In this document: piece by piece, positions 7,798 to 18,957 of the stretch
Numbering within the stretch: position 1 is the stretch's first letter
Layout: each line of letters begins with the position of its first letter
Position numbers and translations under genes: made by a program
Source of the DNA: Kiritimatiellia bacterium
Lineage (GTDB): Bacteria > Verrucomicrobiota > Kiritimatiellia > RFP12 > DVOR01
DNA: 64,000 nt
Direction: 5' to 3'
Assembly: GCA_017558005.1 (NCBI GenBank)
Contig: JAFYWN010000012.1
Span: 25,386 to 89,385, forward strand
The notes under the pieces: model-generated
Told to the model about the DNA's origin: nothing
The model's input: only the letters and a program-made list of their open reading frames with translations
Databases searched by the model: none

Positions 7798-8598
7798 ATG
7801 CAGGAAAAATTGAACGCCTTTTTGGAATACGTAGACCACCATGTGATGCACCACGGCGGCTCGTTAGATGCGTTGACGCATCAGACATGGTTGAAGGACT
7901 TAGAGATCCTCGGTCACGACATTCTTGCCGTTTTTCACTTTGACGAATTTATGGTCATTCTCGTCGGCGTACTCCTCGGAGCGTTGGCATGGTTTGGTCG
8001 TAAATCAATTGGAAGAATCCCACGCGGCTTTGGAACCATTCTCGAAAAATATGTTCTCTTCATTCGAGATGACATCGTCTACCCCAATTTCGGTGGTGCG
8101 AAACATGGGCGCTCCTTTGTACCCTTCTTTTGTTCAATCTTCCTCTTTATCGCGCTTTCAAACCTTTTGGGCTTGATTCCGCTCTTCACCTGTTCCACAG
8201 GCAACGTCAATATTACCGCAGCATTGGCCACAATCTTCCTCGGTGTTGCCCTTTGGGGAACGCTTCGCCAAGGTGGTGCCCACGCGCTCGTTCATGCGCT
8301 TTTACCTGCAGGTTTGCCTGGCCCCATGAAGCCAATCATGTTCTTCATGGAAGTGATTTCCCTCTTTTCGCGCACCTTTGCACTGACGATGCGTCTGTTT
8401 GCCAATATGCTTGGCGGACACGTCGTGCTCTACGCAATGGTCTCACTTACGGCAATTTTTGGTGCGCTTGCAGCGCCTTCTTTGGCGGTAGCAATCTGCC
8501 TCTACCTTTTTGAAGTCTTCGTGGCGCTCTTACAAGCGTATGTTTTCACGATGCTTTCTGCAATCTTTATTGGGATGATGGTTCATCCCCAACACTAA
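7798..8598 (+). CDS. atpB: ATP synthase Fo subunit a
   Basis: Membrane stator subunit that provides the two proton half-channels against the c-ring. The 266-residue protein has five or more hydrophobic segments and the hallmark FALTMRLFANMLGGH helix, with the essential Arg at position 199. The N-terminus is His-rich (HHVMHHGG). AGGAAA precedes the ATG at 7798. First gene of the operon; no atpI-like gene precedes it. Confidence 0.97.
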   Translation: MQEKLNAFLEYVDHHVMHHGGSLDALTHQTWLKDLEILGHDILAVFHFDEFMVILVGVLLGALAWFGRKSIGRIPRGFGTILEKYVLFIRDDIVYPNFGGAKHGRSFVPFFCSIFLFIALSNLLGLIPLFTCSTGNVNITAALATIFLGVALWGTLRQGGAHALVHALLPAGLPGPMKPIMFFMEVISLFSRTFALTMRLFANMLGGHVVLYAMVSLTAIFGALAAPSLAVAICLYLFEVFVALLQAYVFTMLSAIFIGMMVHPQH

Positions 8599-8622
8599 CT
8601 CAACAAAACCAAGGAGTTCATC

Positions 8623-8814
8623 ATGGGTCCTATCGGAGCAGGTATCGCAGTTCTCGGCGCAGCAATTGGCATTGGTCTTGTCGGCTATTCCGCACTTACA
8701 GGCATGGCTCGTCAGCCTGAAGCTGCAGCAAAGTTGCAAACTGCTATGATTATCGCTGGCGCACTCATTGAAGGTGTCGCCCTCTTCGCCGTTGTGGTCT
8801 GCCTCCTCAAGTAA
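8623..8814 (+). CDS. atpE: ATP synthase Fo subunit c
   Basis: Proteolipid hairpin that forms the rotor ring. It is only 63 residues, at the short end of the family (usually 70-90). Two glycine/alanine-rich helices flank the RQPEAAAKL polar loop (residues 30-38). The ion-binding carboxylate is Glu50 (ALIEGVALF). The glutamine and Thr/Ser-Tyr pattern of sodium-coupled rings is absent, which favours protons. AAGGAG sits just before the start. The N-terminal helix begins almost at the initiator Met. Confidence 0.97.
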   Translation: MGPIGAGIAVLGAAIGIGLVGYSALTGMARQPEAAAKLQTAMIIAGALIEGVALFAVVVCLLK

Positions 8815-8824
8815 GAGCTCAACA

Positions 8825-9379
8825 ATGGCAGCTGAAACCCAAACCGTTACCGAACAGCCCGTCTCGGAGCACCATGGCTCCGAGAGTGCGGGGGTTTTGG
8901 ACTTCAACGGGCAAATGGTGCTGCTGACGTGGGTGGCATTCGCAATCGCGGCTGCGCTTTTGACGAAGTTGCTTTGGAAGCCGATTCTGAACTTTGTTGA
9001 GGCCCGCGAGGCTGAAATCAAAGGCGCTCTTGATGATGCGCAGAAGGCTCGCCAAGCAGCAGCCGATGCAGATGCGACTGCGGCAAAGACCATCGACCAG
9101 GCAAAGGCCGACGCACGGCGTCTTGCAGATGAGCAGACCGCCGCAACACGTCAGCTCATTAATCAGCTCGAAGAGGAAGCTCGCGACGCTATCGCGCGAC
9201 GCAAGCAAGCCGCCGAAGAGCAACTTAAAACCGAACGTGAAGATGCACTTCGGAAGTTGCACGAAGGCGCTGGAGCGGAAATCGCGGGCGCGTTAGAGCG
9301 CATGCTCCCTGGAATGCTGACCGAAGCCCAACGGCAAAGCTATCAAGAAAAGATTGCTGCGGACATCCGTTTCAACTGA
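8825..9379 (+). CDS. atpF: ATP synthase Fo subunit b
   Basis: Peripheral stalk subunit holding F1 to Fo. The 184-residue product has a polar N-terminus of about 28 residues, one membrane helix (MVLLTWVAFAIAAALLTKLL, about residues 31-50), the conserved WKPILNFVEAREAEI stretch, and a long Ala/Glu/Arg-rich coiled coil. I start at the ATG at 8825, ten bases after the atpE stop. The same frame extends upstream into atpE but that part is not family-like. Confidence 0.95.
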   Translation: MAAETQTVTEQPVSEHHGSESAGVLDFNGQMVLLTWVAFAIAAALLTKLLWKPILNFVEAREAEIKGALDDAQKARQAAADADATAAKTIDQAKADARRLADEQTAATRQLINQLEEEARDAIARRKQAAEEQLKTEREDALRKLHEGAGAEIAGALERMLPGMLTEAQRQSYQEKIAADIRFN

Positions 9380-9396
9380 TTTAGAAAGTTTGCCGC

Positions 9397-9939
9397 ATGT
9401 ATCACGACGAAGCAGTCATCCGTCCCTATGCTCGCGCACTGGTTTTAGCCGCGCAACAGCTCGGCATTCTGGCACGCGTTCGGGGCGATATGGAAGCATT
9501 GCAAGCACAGTGGGATGGCTCGGAAGAGTTGCGGACGTGGTGTTGCACGGCGCGTAGTCTGCCAAAAGCGGCCCACGCCGAAGCTGTAGATGCGCTTTGG
9601 GGCGACACCATGGCACACCCAACGCGCGTCTTGCTTGAAGCGCTCTCCACCGCAGGACTTTTGGCCGCGATTCCGCAAGTCATCAAGGTCTTCCGTCGAT
9701 TTGCCGACCGCGTGGAAGGACGCATAGACGTCTCGTTCGTCTTCGCTGCCACGCCCTCCGACACATTGCTCGCCACCTTGACGCAACGTGCGAAAGCCGC
9801 CTACGGCGAACAGACGCAAATCACCGTCTCCACCGATGCGGAATTAGGCGCAGGACTCATCGTTCGCGCTGGCAATACGCAAATCGATGCCTCTTTGAAG
9901 GGACGATTAACGCGACTGCGTCAAGCATTCGCCCGATAA
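9397..9939 (+). CDS. atpH: ATP synthase F1 subunit delta
   Basis: Connects the peripheral stalk to the top of the alpha/beta hexamer. The 180-residue protein starts with the family pattern [15 protein letters not shown] and ends with [28 protein letters not shown], matching the conserved C-terminal GG-(I/V)-(I/V)-(R/K)-G-(D/N)-xxxD-(G/A)-S pattern. Its position between atpF and atpA is canonical. Confidence 0.95.
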   Translation: MYHDEAVIRPYARALVLAAQQLGILARVRGDMEALQAQWDGSEELRTWCCTARSLPKAAHAEAVDALWGDTMAHPTRVLLEALSTAGLLAAIPQVIKVFRRFADRVEGRIDVSFVFAATPSDTLLATLTQRAKAAYGEQTQITVSTDAELGAGLIVRAGNTQIDASLKGRLTRLRQAFAR

Positions 9940-9997
9940 ATTTCAACGCATGCGCCCTTGGATCCGGCGCATAACCCTTTATTTAAATGGATTGCAT

Positions 9998-11527
9998 ATG
10001 AAGACGCAATTGAAACCAGACGAGCTCTCTGCCCTGCTTCGTCAGCGGATGGAACAAGCCGACAAGCCGGTGGACACCACCGAATTCGGCACCGTGCTCA
10101 GCGTTGGCGATGGTATTGCCCGCGTGGACGGCTTGACCAACGTGATGTACAATGAGCTCGTTGAAACCGAAAATGGTGTGGCGGGTCTCGCACTCAACCT
10201 CGAAGAAGATGTAGTGGGTGTGGCCGTTTTGGATAGCGACGTAAACGTCCGTGAAGGGGATCGTTTCCATCGCACAGGCCGCGTAGTCTCCGTTCCTGCG
10301 GGCCCTGCACTTACGGGCCGTGTGGTTGACGCCTTGGGTCGCCCTCTTGATGGCAAGGGGCCCATCGTTGCCGATGCGGAAATGCCCGTGGAAGCGGCAG
10401 CAGCCTCCATCGTGGAGCGTCGTAATGTTGACACGCCCATGCAGACAGGTCTTCTTGCAATTGACGCCCTTACACCGATTGGTCGTGGTCAGCGCGAACT
10501 CATCATCGGCGACCGTAAGACGGGTAAGACCACCATTGCCGTGGACGCAATCCTCAATCAGAAGGGTGGCGACGTTCACTGTTTCTACGTGGCAATCGGT
10601 CAAAAGCTCTCAACCGTCGCAGCACTCTGCAAGCAACTCGAAGCCGCTGGCGCAATGGCTTACACCACCATCGTCGTGGCAGGAGCCTCGGATCCGGCAC
10701 CGTTGCAGTATCTCGCGCCCTACTCTGGGTGCGCCATGGCTGAATATTGGATGAATCGTGGTGGCCATGCCTTAGTAATTTACGATGACTTGACTAAGCA
10801 CGCACAGGCTTATCGTCAGATTTCCTTGCTCCTGCGCCGTCCGCCGGGACGTGAAGCCTTCCCTGGCGACGTCTTCTATCTCCACAGCCGTCTCTTGGAA
10901 CGTGCCGCACAGCTCTCCAATGAAAAGGGCGGTGGTAGCATGACTGCACTCCCCATTGTGGAAACGCAGGCAAATGACATCTCGGCTTACATCCCGACCA
11001 ACGTGATTTCGATTACCGACGGTCAGATCTTCCTTGAAGCAGGTCTCTTCCACGAAGGTCAGCGCCCTGCTATCAACCCCGGTATCTCCGTCTCCCGTGT
11101 AGGTGGTGATGCTCAGGTGAAAGCAATGAAGAAGGTGGCAGGCCCGCTCCGTGTGTTGCTCGCACAATACCGCGAACTCGAAGCCTTCACCTCCTTCTCC
11201 TCTGACCTTGATGCAGGCACCTTGGAACAACTCGCCACGGGTCGCGCACTGATGCACTCGATTCGTCAGATGCCTGGTAGCCCGAAACCTGTCGCAGAAC
11301 AAGTGGCGATCCTCTACGCTGGCACGAATAAGTGGCTCGCAGATATCCCCACCCCGCGTCTGCCCGAGGCATTAAAGGCGCTCGCAACGGCGCTCGCGAC
11401 CTCTCAGACGGGTCAGCAGTACACCACGCGCTTCAACGCAAGCCCCGTGTTAGACGACGAATTAAAGGGTATGCTCGACACCCTCATGCAGGAAGTGCTC
11501 GCAGCCTACAACCCTAAGAGGAAGTAA
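9998..11527 (+). CDS. atpA: ATP synthase F1 subunit alpha
   Basis: Non-catalytic nucleotide-binding subunit of the F1 hexamer, 509 residues from the ATG at 9998. That start gives the usual N-terminus ([18 protein letters not shown]); the frame is open to an ATG at 9950, but those 16 residues are not family-like. The P-loop is GDRKTGKT, and the alpha-specific [25 protein letters not shown] and [10 protein letters not shown] motifs are intact. The spacing to atpH is about 58 bases, and no strong Shine-Dalgarno is visible. Confidence 0.98.
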   Translation: MKTQLKPDELSALLRQRMEQADKPVDTTEFGTVLSVGDGIARVDGLTNVMYNELVETENGVAGLALNLEEDVVGVAVLDSDVNVREGDRFHRTGRVVSVPAGPALTGRVVDALGRPLDGKGPIVADAEMPVEAAAASIVERRNVDTPMQTGLLAIDALTPIGRGQRELIIGDRKTGKTTIAVDAILNQKGGDVHCFYVAIGQKLSTVAALCKQLEAAGAMAYTTIVVAGASDPAPLQYLAPYSGCAMAEYWMNRGGHALVIYDDLTKHAQAYRQISLLLRRPPGREAFPGDVFYLHSRLLERAAQLSNEKGGGSMTALPIVETQANDISAYIPTNVISITDGQIFLEAGLFHEGQRPAINPGISVSRVGGDAQVKAMKKVAGPLRVLLAQYRELEAFTSFSSDLDAGTLEQLATGRALMHSIRQMPGSPKPVAEQVAILYAGTNKWLADIPTPRLPEALKALATALATSQTGQQYTTRFNASPVLDDELKGMLDTLMQEVLAAYNPKRK

Positions 11528-11530
11528 TCC

Positions 11531-13853
<2,323 letters not shown>

Positions 13854-13868
13854 GAGGAATCCCACACC

Positions 13869-14144
13869 ATGGCATCGGGAACACCCTTTCACTTCGCCAT
13901 TGAGACCCCATCGGGCGTCTTCATTGAAGGTGATGACATCACCGCAGTGGAGATTACCACCGATGTGGGCAAGCTCGGCATCATGGCTCGCCACGAACCC
14001 ATTGTGGCGGCCTGCCCGCCCGGCTTAATGCGCATTTGCCAAGGTGGCGAATGGATTACCTTCCGCACCAATCGTGCGATTCTCGTCTGCGACGGCGAAA
14101 CAGTTAAACTGCTCACGCCGCTCGCCCGTCTCGCCGTTGGTTAA
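13869..14144 (+). CDS. atpC: ATP synthase F1 subunit epsilon (short form)
   Basis: Subunit of the central stalk. At 91 residues it contains only the N-terminal beta-sandwich domain (FAIETPSGVFIEGDDITAVEITTDVGKLGIMARHEPIVA). The usual C-terminal helical hairpin, which regulates ATP hydrolysis, is missing. No frameshift is apparent, and the gene ends cleanly before a strong terminator. Short epsilon subunits are known in several bacteria. GAGGAA lies upstream of the ATG. Confidence 0.92.
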   Translation: MASGTPFHFAIETPSGVFIEGDDITAVEITTDVGKLGIMARHEPIVAACPPGLMRICQGGEWITFRTNRAILVCDGETVKLLTPLARLAVG

Positions 14145-14220
14145 GCGTCGCGTTGCTCACCGCAGAAGGCACACACACGAAGTTGCCTCTCTGCCGAACA
14201 GGTCGCAGAGCCCAACAAAC

Positions 14221-14256
14221 AAAAAACAAACCGCCCTTATGGACGGTTTGTTTTTT
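14221..14256 (+). terminator. Terminator of the ATP synthase operon
   Basis: AAAAAACAAACCG (14221-14233) and CGGTTTGTTTTTT (14244-14256) form a 13-bp stem ending in a T-run, with a 10-base loop. It can work in both directions and may also serve the convergent gene at 14366. Confidence 0.92.
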
Positions 14257-14365
14257 ATTTATAGCTGATGCGCTTACGTGCTCGATTGACATAAACGGAG
14301 TCTTCTTCCGATTGAAGCAATCGCCAAGCAACCCTGTTAGACTCTTCGCTTCGATTACGAACACT

Positions 14366-15457
14366 TTAGGGAAGTAACGCCGTCGCAATTGTCTGCCAGT
14401 TATAGTCCATCGCAGCACGATCAAAGATGGGCTTAAACTGCGCCTCGCGTTCTTCTAGCGTAAGCGCCATTAAGGCTTTTAAAGCCGTAGCGATTCCCTC
14501 GGCAGAGATTTCGGTCCAGTACTCACCCAAAACCTCCCACGGCGCGCCCTTTGTGCAAATCACTGGCGTCCGACACCATAGCGCTTCGGCAACCACGATT
14601 CCAAAGTTTTCACTCCGAGTCGGCAAGATGAAGATGGAGGCAGACTTAAGCAACCGCACCTTATCTGCACCGTAACAAGGCGGCAAGCGACGTACCGTTG
14701 CGGAGGGAGGAAGCTCATAACCATCCGCTGGGCCAGCGATTAAAAGTTGCCAATCCGATGAGGGGGCGATCTTCTCCCATGCTTCTAAGAGCAGATCAAG
14801 CCCTTTTAGGGGATGAAGACGGCCGAGGTAAAGGACGGTTTGCGTGCGGGGTTGCGCAGGAACAGCGTCAAAACATGCCCCATCCACGCCATTGGGAATC
14901 ACACGTATGGGTGGACACGCCGCGCCTAAAGCATCCCGCATCCACCCCGCTTCAGACGTTGCCGTCGCGTGCAACCATGTTGCGCGACGCAGGAGTGCGC
15001 GATCAAAGCAATGCCATGCGAGCAATTTACGGAACTTTCCATATGCCCTTCGCACAGGATCAAGGCATCCTTGCGGCGCGACGCTATAAGGCACTCCGAG
15101 TGCACGTGCTCGATAAGCCCCCCACCACACAGGAAAAGTCCAACACGAATAGAGGTAAAGGTGGGCCGCTCCACGTAATTCCGCATCTAACCCTACGAGC
15201 ATCTCCCGCGAGAAGTAAATCACTCGTGGCCAACTTCTACGAAACACGCGTACGCGTACGCCCGCCTTTCGGCAACTTTCCACAAGAGGGTGTTCCGCTT
15301 GACCGCCTAAAAAGAGCAAGGAGACCTGATGTCCTAGTTGCGCTTGAGCAAGCACCGTGGCAGCAACCAACTCGGACAATCCACCGCCATCTGCCCAGCA
15401 TCCGGCCACCAAGTGGACCAAATGCGAACGTGCGTTAGACGTGGGAATTACCGACAT
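14366..15457 (-). CDS. Family 4 glycosyltransferase
   Basis: A 363-residue GT-B glycosyltransferase. The N-terminal Rossmann half has the glycine-rich acceptor loop (GCWADGGGLSELV). The C-terminal donor half has VLYLGRLHPLKGLDLLLEAW and the GT4 EX7E motif in SENFGIVVAEAL, which binds the nucleotide-sugar. The acceptor is unknown; cell-surface polysaccharide or O-antigen work is likely. It is transcribed leftward with speA upstream at a distance of about 19 bases, so the two may be co-transcribed despite unrelated functions. Confidence 0.9.
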   Translation of the reverse strand: MSVIPTSNARSHLVHLVAGCWADGGGLSELVAATVLAQAQLGHQVSLLFLGGQAEHPLVESCRKAGVRVRVFRRSWPRVIYFSREMLVGLDAELRGAAHLYLYSCWTFPVWWGAYRARALGVPYSVAPQGCLDPVRRAYGKFRKLLAWHCFDRALLRRATWLHATATSEAGWMRDALGAACPPIRVIPNGVDGACFDAVPAQPRTQTVLYLGRLHPLKGLDLLLEAWEKIAPSSDWQLLIAGPADGYELPPSATVRRLPPCYGADKVRLLKSASIFILPTRSENFGIVVAEALWCRTPVICTKGAPWEVLGEYWTEISAEGIATALKALMALTLEEREAQFKPIFDRAAMDYNWQTIATALLP

Positions 15458-15476
15458 TGTCTACACCTCAATGACT

Positions 15477-17411
15477 TTAGTCTTCAAAGTAAGTGTACCC
15501 GCGCAAGCCATTGGCATAGGCGGTAAGAATCTGTCGGCGTTCTTCAGCGGTAATCTTACGCTTCTTCAACGCACGATCCGTCAAACGGCGGAAGCGCGCC
15601 ACAAGATCCCCTGTGTCATATTCCACATAAGAGAGGACCTCGCCCACCGTGTCACCTTCCACCTCTTCGGTAAATTCCAAATCCCCATCATCGTCCAAGC
15701 GAATCGAGAGCACATTGGTATCGCCGAAGAGATTGTGCAAGTCACCCAGGGTTTCCTGGTATGCGCCCACCAAAAATGCCCCTAAAATGTAGGGCTCTTC
15801 AGGTTTAAATATGTGCAACGGCAACGCATGCTTCACATCGTGCAAGTCAATAAAGTTATCAATCTGCCCATCACAGTCGCAGGTGATATCCGAAAGATGC
15901 GCCGAACGCGTGGGGCGTTCGCAGAGACGATGAATCGGCATAATGGGGAAGAGTTGGTCAATTGCCCACGCATCTGGAAGCGACTGGAAGACGGAGAAAT
16001 TGCAATAGTAGATATCCGCCATTGCCTCATCCAACCCACGCAAATCCTCAGGCACGTATTTCAACTTCGGCACCTCTGCACGAATCCGCGTCAGGATTGA
16101 CCAAAATACACGATCCGCAGCAGCATGTTGACGCAAGGAGATCAAACCATGTTTAAATGCTTTGTGCACTTCTTCACGATAATAGAGCGCATCGTTAAAG
16201 TATTCTGGCAGATTCTTTGTGCGAAGATTCTTTGAAACGTCCAACAAGTTGGCGATACATTCAGGCAGATTCTTATCGTCCAAGACTGCATCAGGGGTGG
16301 TCTCTTGCACCTCAAACCCTGCGGTCGTTAAGACATCCACGAGCAAAACCGAGTAATAACCAATTAATGCGCGTCCAGATTCACTGATAATCGTTGGGTG
16401 CTTCACGCCTGCATGGTCGCAAGCATTCATAATCCCTTCGACGACGTCTGCGCAATACTCCGAGATATCATAGTTGGCACTGCTTTCGAAATTCGTATGG
16501 CTACCATCATAGTCAATTGCCAAACCGCCACCGATGTCAAAGATCCCCATCGGCGCACCTTCCTTCACCAGGCCAACGTAGAAGCGAGATGCCTCCTTAA
16601 TCGTGTCACGAATCTCTCGAATATTCGGCACCTGCGAACCCAGATGGTAGTGCAACATCTCAAGACAATCCAATGCACCCTCTGCACGCAAGCGATCCAC
16701 GGCTTGAATTAATTGGCTTGAAGTCAATCCGAAGACCGAACGGTCCCCGCCGCTTTCACTCCACTTCCCCCCTACCTTACTGCTAAGCTTAACACGCACA
16801 CCAATGCGCGGCCGCACATCGAGTTGGCGTGCCACCTTTAAGACAATCTCCAACTCCTCAAGACTCTCTAAGACCAACATCGTCTGAAGCCCCATCTTCA
16901 GCGACGAGAGTGCCAACGAGATAAACTCCTCATCCTTATAGCCATTACACACGATATACGCATCTGGATCGTGCATGTACGCCAATGCCGCAATCAATTC
17001 CGCCTTCGAACCTGCCTCCAAACCGTGATGATACGCGCGACCATACGTCACCACATCCTGCACGGCTTGTTGCTGTTGGTTCACCTTAATCGGATAAACA
17101 CCACGATAGACACCCTGGTACGAATAATCCTTAATCGCCTTTGCAAACGCCTCATTGATTCGTTGGATACGCGAGGCAAGAATATCACTAAATCGCAATA
17201 ACACCGGCAAACTCATCCCGCGGTCACGCAATTCATTGACAATCTCCTGCAGCTTAACATCTACATTCTTCTCACCATGCTTCAAGCAAACGGTCACAAA
17301 CCCATCTGAGGAAACGCCAAAATAACCACTTCCCCATGCGTCTACACCATACAACTCTGCACTTTTAACAGCATTCCAACCGTCAAACGCGTCAGTCACA
17401 CCTTTTGCCAT
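15477..17411 (-). CDS. speA: Biosynthetic arginine decarboxylase
   Basis: PLP enzyme converting arginine to agmatine, the first step of a putrescine/spermidine route. The 644 residues follow the family: VYPIKVNQQQQAVQDVV carries the PLP lysine, followed by GLEAGSKAELIAAL, GIFDIGGGLAIDYDGS (phosphate-binding glycines) and CNFSVFQSLPDAWAIDQLFPIMPIHRL. The start is placed at the ATG at 17411 because GGAG lies 7 bases upstream; the ATG at 17417 has GGAG only 1 base away. The open frame further upstream encodes non-family residues. No other polyamine gene is nearby. Confidence 0.95.
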   Translation of the reverse strand: MAKGVTDAFDGWNAVKSAELYGVDAWGSGYFGVSSDGFVTVCLKHGEKNVDVKLQEIVNELRDRGMSLPVLLRFSDILASRIQRINEAFAKAIKDYSYQGVYRGVYPIKVNQQQQAVQDVVTYGRAYHHGLEAGSKAELIAALAYMHDPDAYIVCNGYKDEEFISLALSSLKMGLQTMLVLESLEELEIVLKVARQLDVRPRIGVRVKLSSKVGGKWSESGGDRSVFGLTSSQLIQAVDRLRAEGALDCLEMLHYHLGSQVPNIREIRDTIKEASRFYVGLVKEGAPMGIFDIGGGLAIDYDGSHTNFESSANYDISEYCADVVEGIMNACDHAGVKHPTIISESGRALIGYYSVLLVDVLTTAGFEVQETTPDAVLDDKNLPECIANLLDVSKNLRTKNLPEYFNDALYYREEVHKAFKHGLISLRQHAAADRVFWSILTRIRAEVPKLKYVPEDLRGLDEAMADIYYCNFSVFQSLPDAWAIDQLFPIMPIHRLCERPTRSAHLSDITCDCDGQIDNFIDLHDVKHALPLHIFKPEEPYILGAFLVGAYQETLGDLHNLFGDTNVLSIRLDDDGDLEFTEEVEGDTVGEVLSYVEYDTGDLVARFRRLTDRALKKRKITAEERRQILTAYANGLRGYTYFED

Positions 17412-17445
17412 CTTCATACTCCAACTAAGCGATGAATGAAACAAA

Positions 17446-17468
17446 GAATATGTGCACGAAACATATTC
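17446..17468 (-). promoter_or_regulatory. Inverted repeat in the speA leader
   Basis: GAATATGT (17446-17453) and ACATATTC (17461-17468) are perfect 8-bp arms with a 7-base spacer. It lies about 35-57 bases upstream of the speA start, just downstream of a minus-strand TATACT hexamer near 17480 that could be the -10. Placement fits an operator or a leader hairpin. Confidence 0.5.
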
Positions 17469-17694
17469 ACCCGTCAGTATAACAAATGTACAGAAACTAC
17501 AAAAATTTTTCTGAAGAAAAGACATCACTAAACCTACAGTGCTCGCCCCACACGCCCCCACAAAAAAGCCCACTTTTCACAAAAGAATCCATAATCACAA
17601 TGGTCTCGGCAAATCTCTTTCCTCCTTGTGTAACATAAGCCTCACACCGGACCTCATCTAACACATTTTAACGGATTTGTATACTTCTTTCATT

Positions 17695-17809
17695 TTGGCG
17701 CGCCGCCCCCCGGGGGGCGTAGGGTGATGGGTCTTCTTCTTTCCTTTTCGACACACCTTTCTCTGAACGGGTCTCTTCTTACCCCCGCGGTTATATTGTG
17801 CAATATTTA
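17695..17809 (-). repeat. 115-bp IS30-leader repeat, solo copy
   Basis: These 115 bases are the exact reverse complement of 63860-63974. Reading on the minus strand, the first part (TTGCACAATATAACCGCG, then GGTAAGAAG) aligns with the right end of the IS30 element at 7 kb. The distance from TGCACAAT to the GC-rich core (91 bases) is identical in both, without indels. No transposase follows, so this is a truncated element or a mobile leader fragment. A 60-residue basic open frame with TPPGGRRAKMK runs through it. Confidence 0.8.
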
Positions 17810-17834
17810 TGTAATATTCACCCCGCGATTTAAC

Positions 17835-17863
17835 TTGCAATTCAGTTACTGAACTGTTATAGT
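17835..17863 (+). promoter_or_regulatory. Promoter of the small membrane protein gene
   Basis: TTGCAA (17835-17840) and TATAGT (17858-17863) are separated by exactly 17 bp. An 18-bp tandem near-repeat (GTTACTGAACTGTTAT, then GTTGCTGAACTATTAT) overlaps the -10 and could be a regulator site. Confidence 0.55.
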
Positions 17864-17886
17864 TGCTGAACTATTATGCATTTCTA

Positions 17887-18462
17887 ATGGAAAATAATGG
17901 TTTGAATTACATGAAAATCAAACTAACATGCCGAAAGGTTGCCATAAAGTTCATGGTCTTATTTTGCGCCACCTTTCTACCTATGTGGATATGCTGCGCG
18001 GTGATGGCTCTTGGTGGGGATATTCAGGGTAGAAACCTATTCGTTATCGTTTCTGCTTTTTGCATTCTGAGTCTATACCATATTATCAGTTGTTATCATC
18101 AAACCTTGACCTTGTCTGAGTATGAAATTATATTGAAACGAGGCCTTGAAACATGGAGGATCCACTATAAGGAGGTCGGACGTATTATTTTTCATACTCA
18201 GGTGTCAATACCTCCTTTCGATAAGCCGGATATTTTCATTCGCTCGCCCAAAACAACAATCCATTTCCGGGAAAATTGGTTTGATGATAAGGAAATTTTT
18301 CAGCGAGCCATGGACACCATATATCAACGAACTCCGCAGGTGCGCGTCATTAAAAATGGTAAAGGAATCAATGTGAATATGTATACATTCGTTTCTGCAT
18401 TGAAATATATGTTCATACCATTCCTAATGCTAGTGTTTCTGTTGAGTCTCTTAGTCTCCTGA
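17887..18462 (+). CDS. Hypothetical membrane protein, PH-like middle domain
   Basis: I do not recognise the family. From the ATG at 17887 the product is 191 residues. Two hydrophobic segments lie near the N-terminus (about residues 20-42 and 48-70). A soluble middle follows, with alternating beta-like segments (LTLSEYEIILKRGLETWRIHYKEVGRIIFH), resembling bacterial PH-type membrane proteins. A third hydrophobic segment closes the C-terminus (MFIPFLMLVFLLSLLVS). It is AT-richer than its neighbours and sits next to an IS relic, so recent acquisition is possible. The start is uncertain: ATG at 17911 is the alternative, and neither has a clear Shine-Dalgarno. Confidence 0.6.
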   Translation: MENNGLNYMKIKLTCRKVAIKFMVLFCATFLPMWICCAVMALGGDIQGRNLFVIVSAFCILSLYHIISCYHQTLTLSEYEIILKRGLETWRIHYKEVGRIIFHTQVSIPPFDKPDIFIRSPKTTIHFRENWFDDKEIFQRAMDTIYQRTPQVRVIKNGKGINVNMYTFVSALKYMFIPFLMLVFLLSLLVS

Positions 18463-18542
18463 TATAAGGCTTTCAGTTCTTCAGAGCTGCGTACTATTTT
18501 CTAGACAAGGCTTGAAATGCGACACAAGTATGGTGGGAATAG

Positions 18543-18602
18543 GACATTAAGTCAAAGTTCATCTGAAATTTGAGACATTGAGTCAACGTTCATCTGAATT
18601 TT
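18543..18602. repeat. Tandem 29-bp repeat pair
   Basis: GACATTAAGTCAAAGTTCAT and nine more bases (18543-18571) are followed at a 31-bp period by a near copy (18574-18602), differing at about four positions. The pattern resembles the multiple terminal repeats of IS21-type elements, but no transposase remains. It could be an IS scar. Confidence 0.6.
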
Positions 18603-18676
18603 GAATGGATAAACGTTCAAAGATATGCTCTAACGGTCGCCAACCGCATCTTTTTTAGGATTTTTTATTTTTTTGA

Positions 18677-18706
18677 TTGACTTTCCTAAGTGCGCTTTGA
18701 TACAAT
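18677..18706 (+). promoter_or_regulatory. Promoter of tRNA-His
   Basis: TTGACT (18677-18682) and TACAAT (18701-18706) are separated by 18 bp. The tRNA begins 15 bases after the -10. Confidence 0.8.
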
Positions 18707-18720
18707 ACGGCTCGTTTTCT

Positions 18721-18797
18721 GGCGAAAGTAGCTCAGTTGGTAGAGCCCCAGATTGTGGATCTGGTTGTCGCGGGATCGTGCCCCGTCTTTCGCCCCA
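18721..18797 (+). tRNA. tRNA-His (anticodon GTG)
   Basis: A full cloverleaf is readable. The extra G-1 is at 18721, opposite C73 at 18794. The acceptor GCGAAAG (18722-18728) pairs with CTTTCGC (18787-18793). The D stem is GCTC/GAGC, the anticodon stem is CCAGA/TCTGG with loop TTGTGGA, and the CCA is encoded. The T arm is odd: the loop reads ATCGTGC instead of TTCRANN, so positions 54 and 58 are A and T instead of T and A. Confidence 0.93.
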
Positions 18798-18801
18798 GCT
18801 T

Positions 18802-18836
18802 AACCTCCTTGCTCTGCAGGGAGGTTTTTTATTTTT
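18802..18836 (+). terminator. Terminator of tRNA-His
   Basis: AACCTCCTTGC (18802-18812) pairs with GCAGGGAGGTT (18816-18826) across a TCT loop, with one G-T pair, followed by TTTTATTTTT. Confidence 0.9.
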
Positions 18837-18957
18837 CTACACCCTCTGTCGCATGACGATTCCACTGCCACCTCCATACGCCACGCACACCCCAATGCGT
18901 TCTCATTAAAACCATTTTCATTTCTCGGCCTTAGACATACTCTTTTTAAGGTACGTA

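Noticed and set aside
17658..17840. 60-codon basic open frame on the minus strand through the 115-bp repeat
   Set aside because: Not called as a gene: it has no convincing start or ribosome-binding site and stops soon after the repeat. It is discussed as an IS30 leader frame instead.
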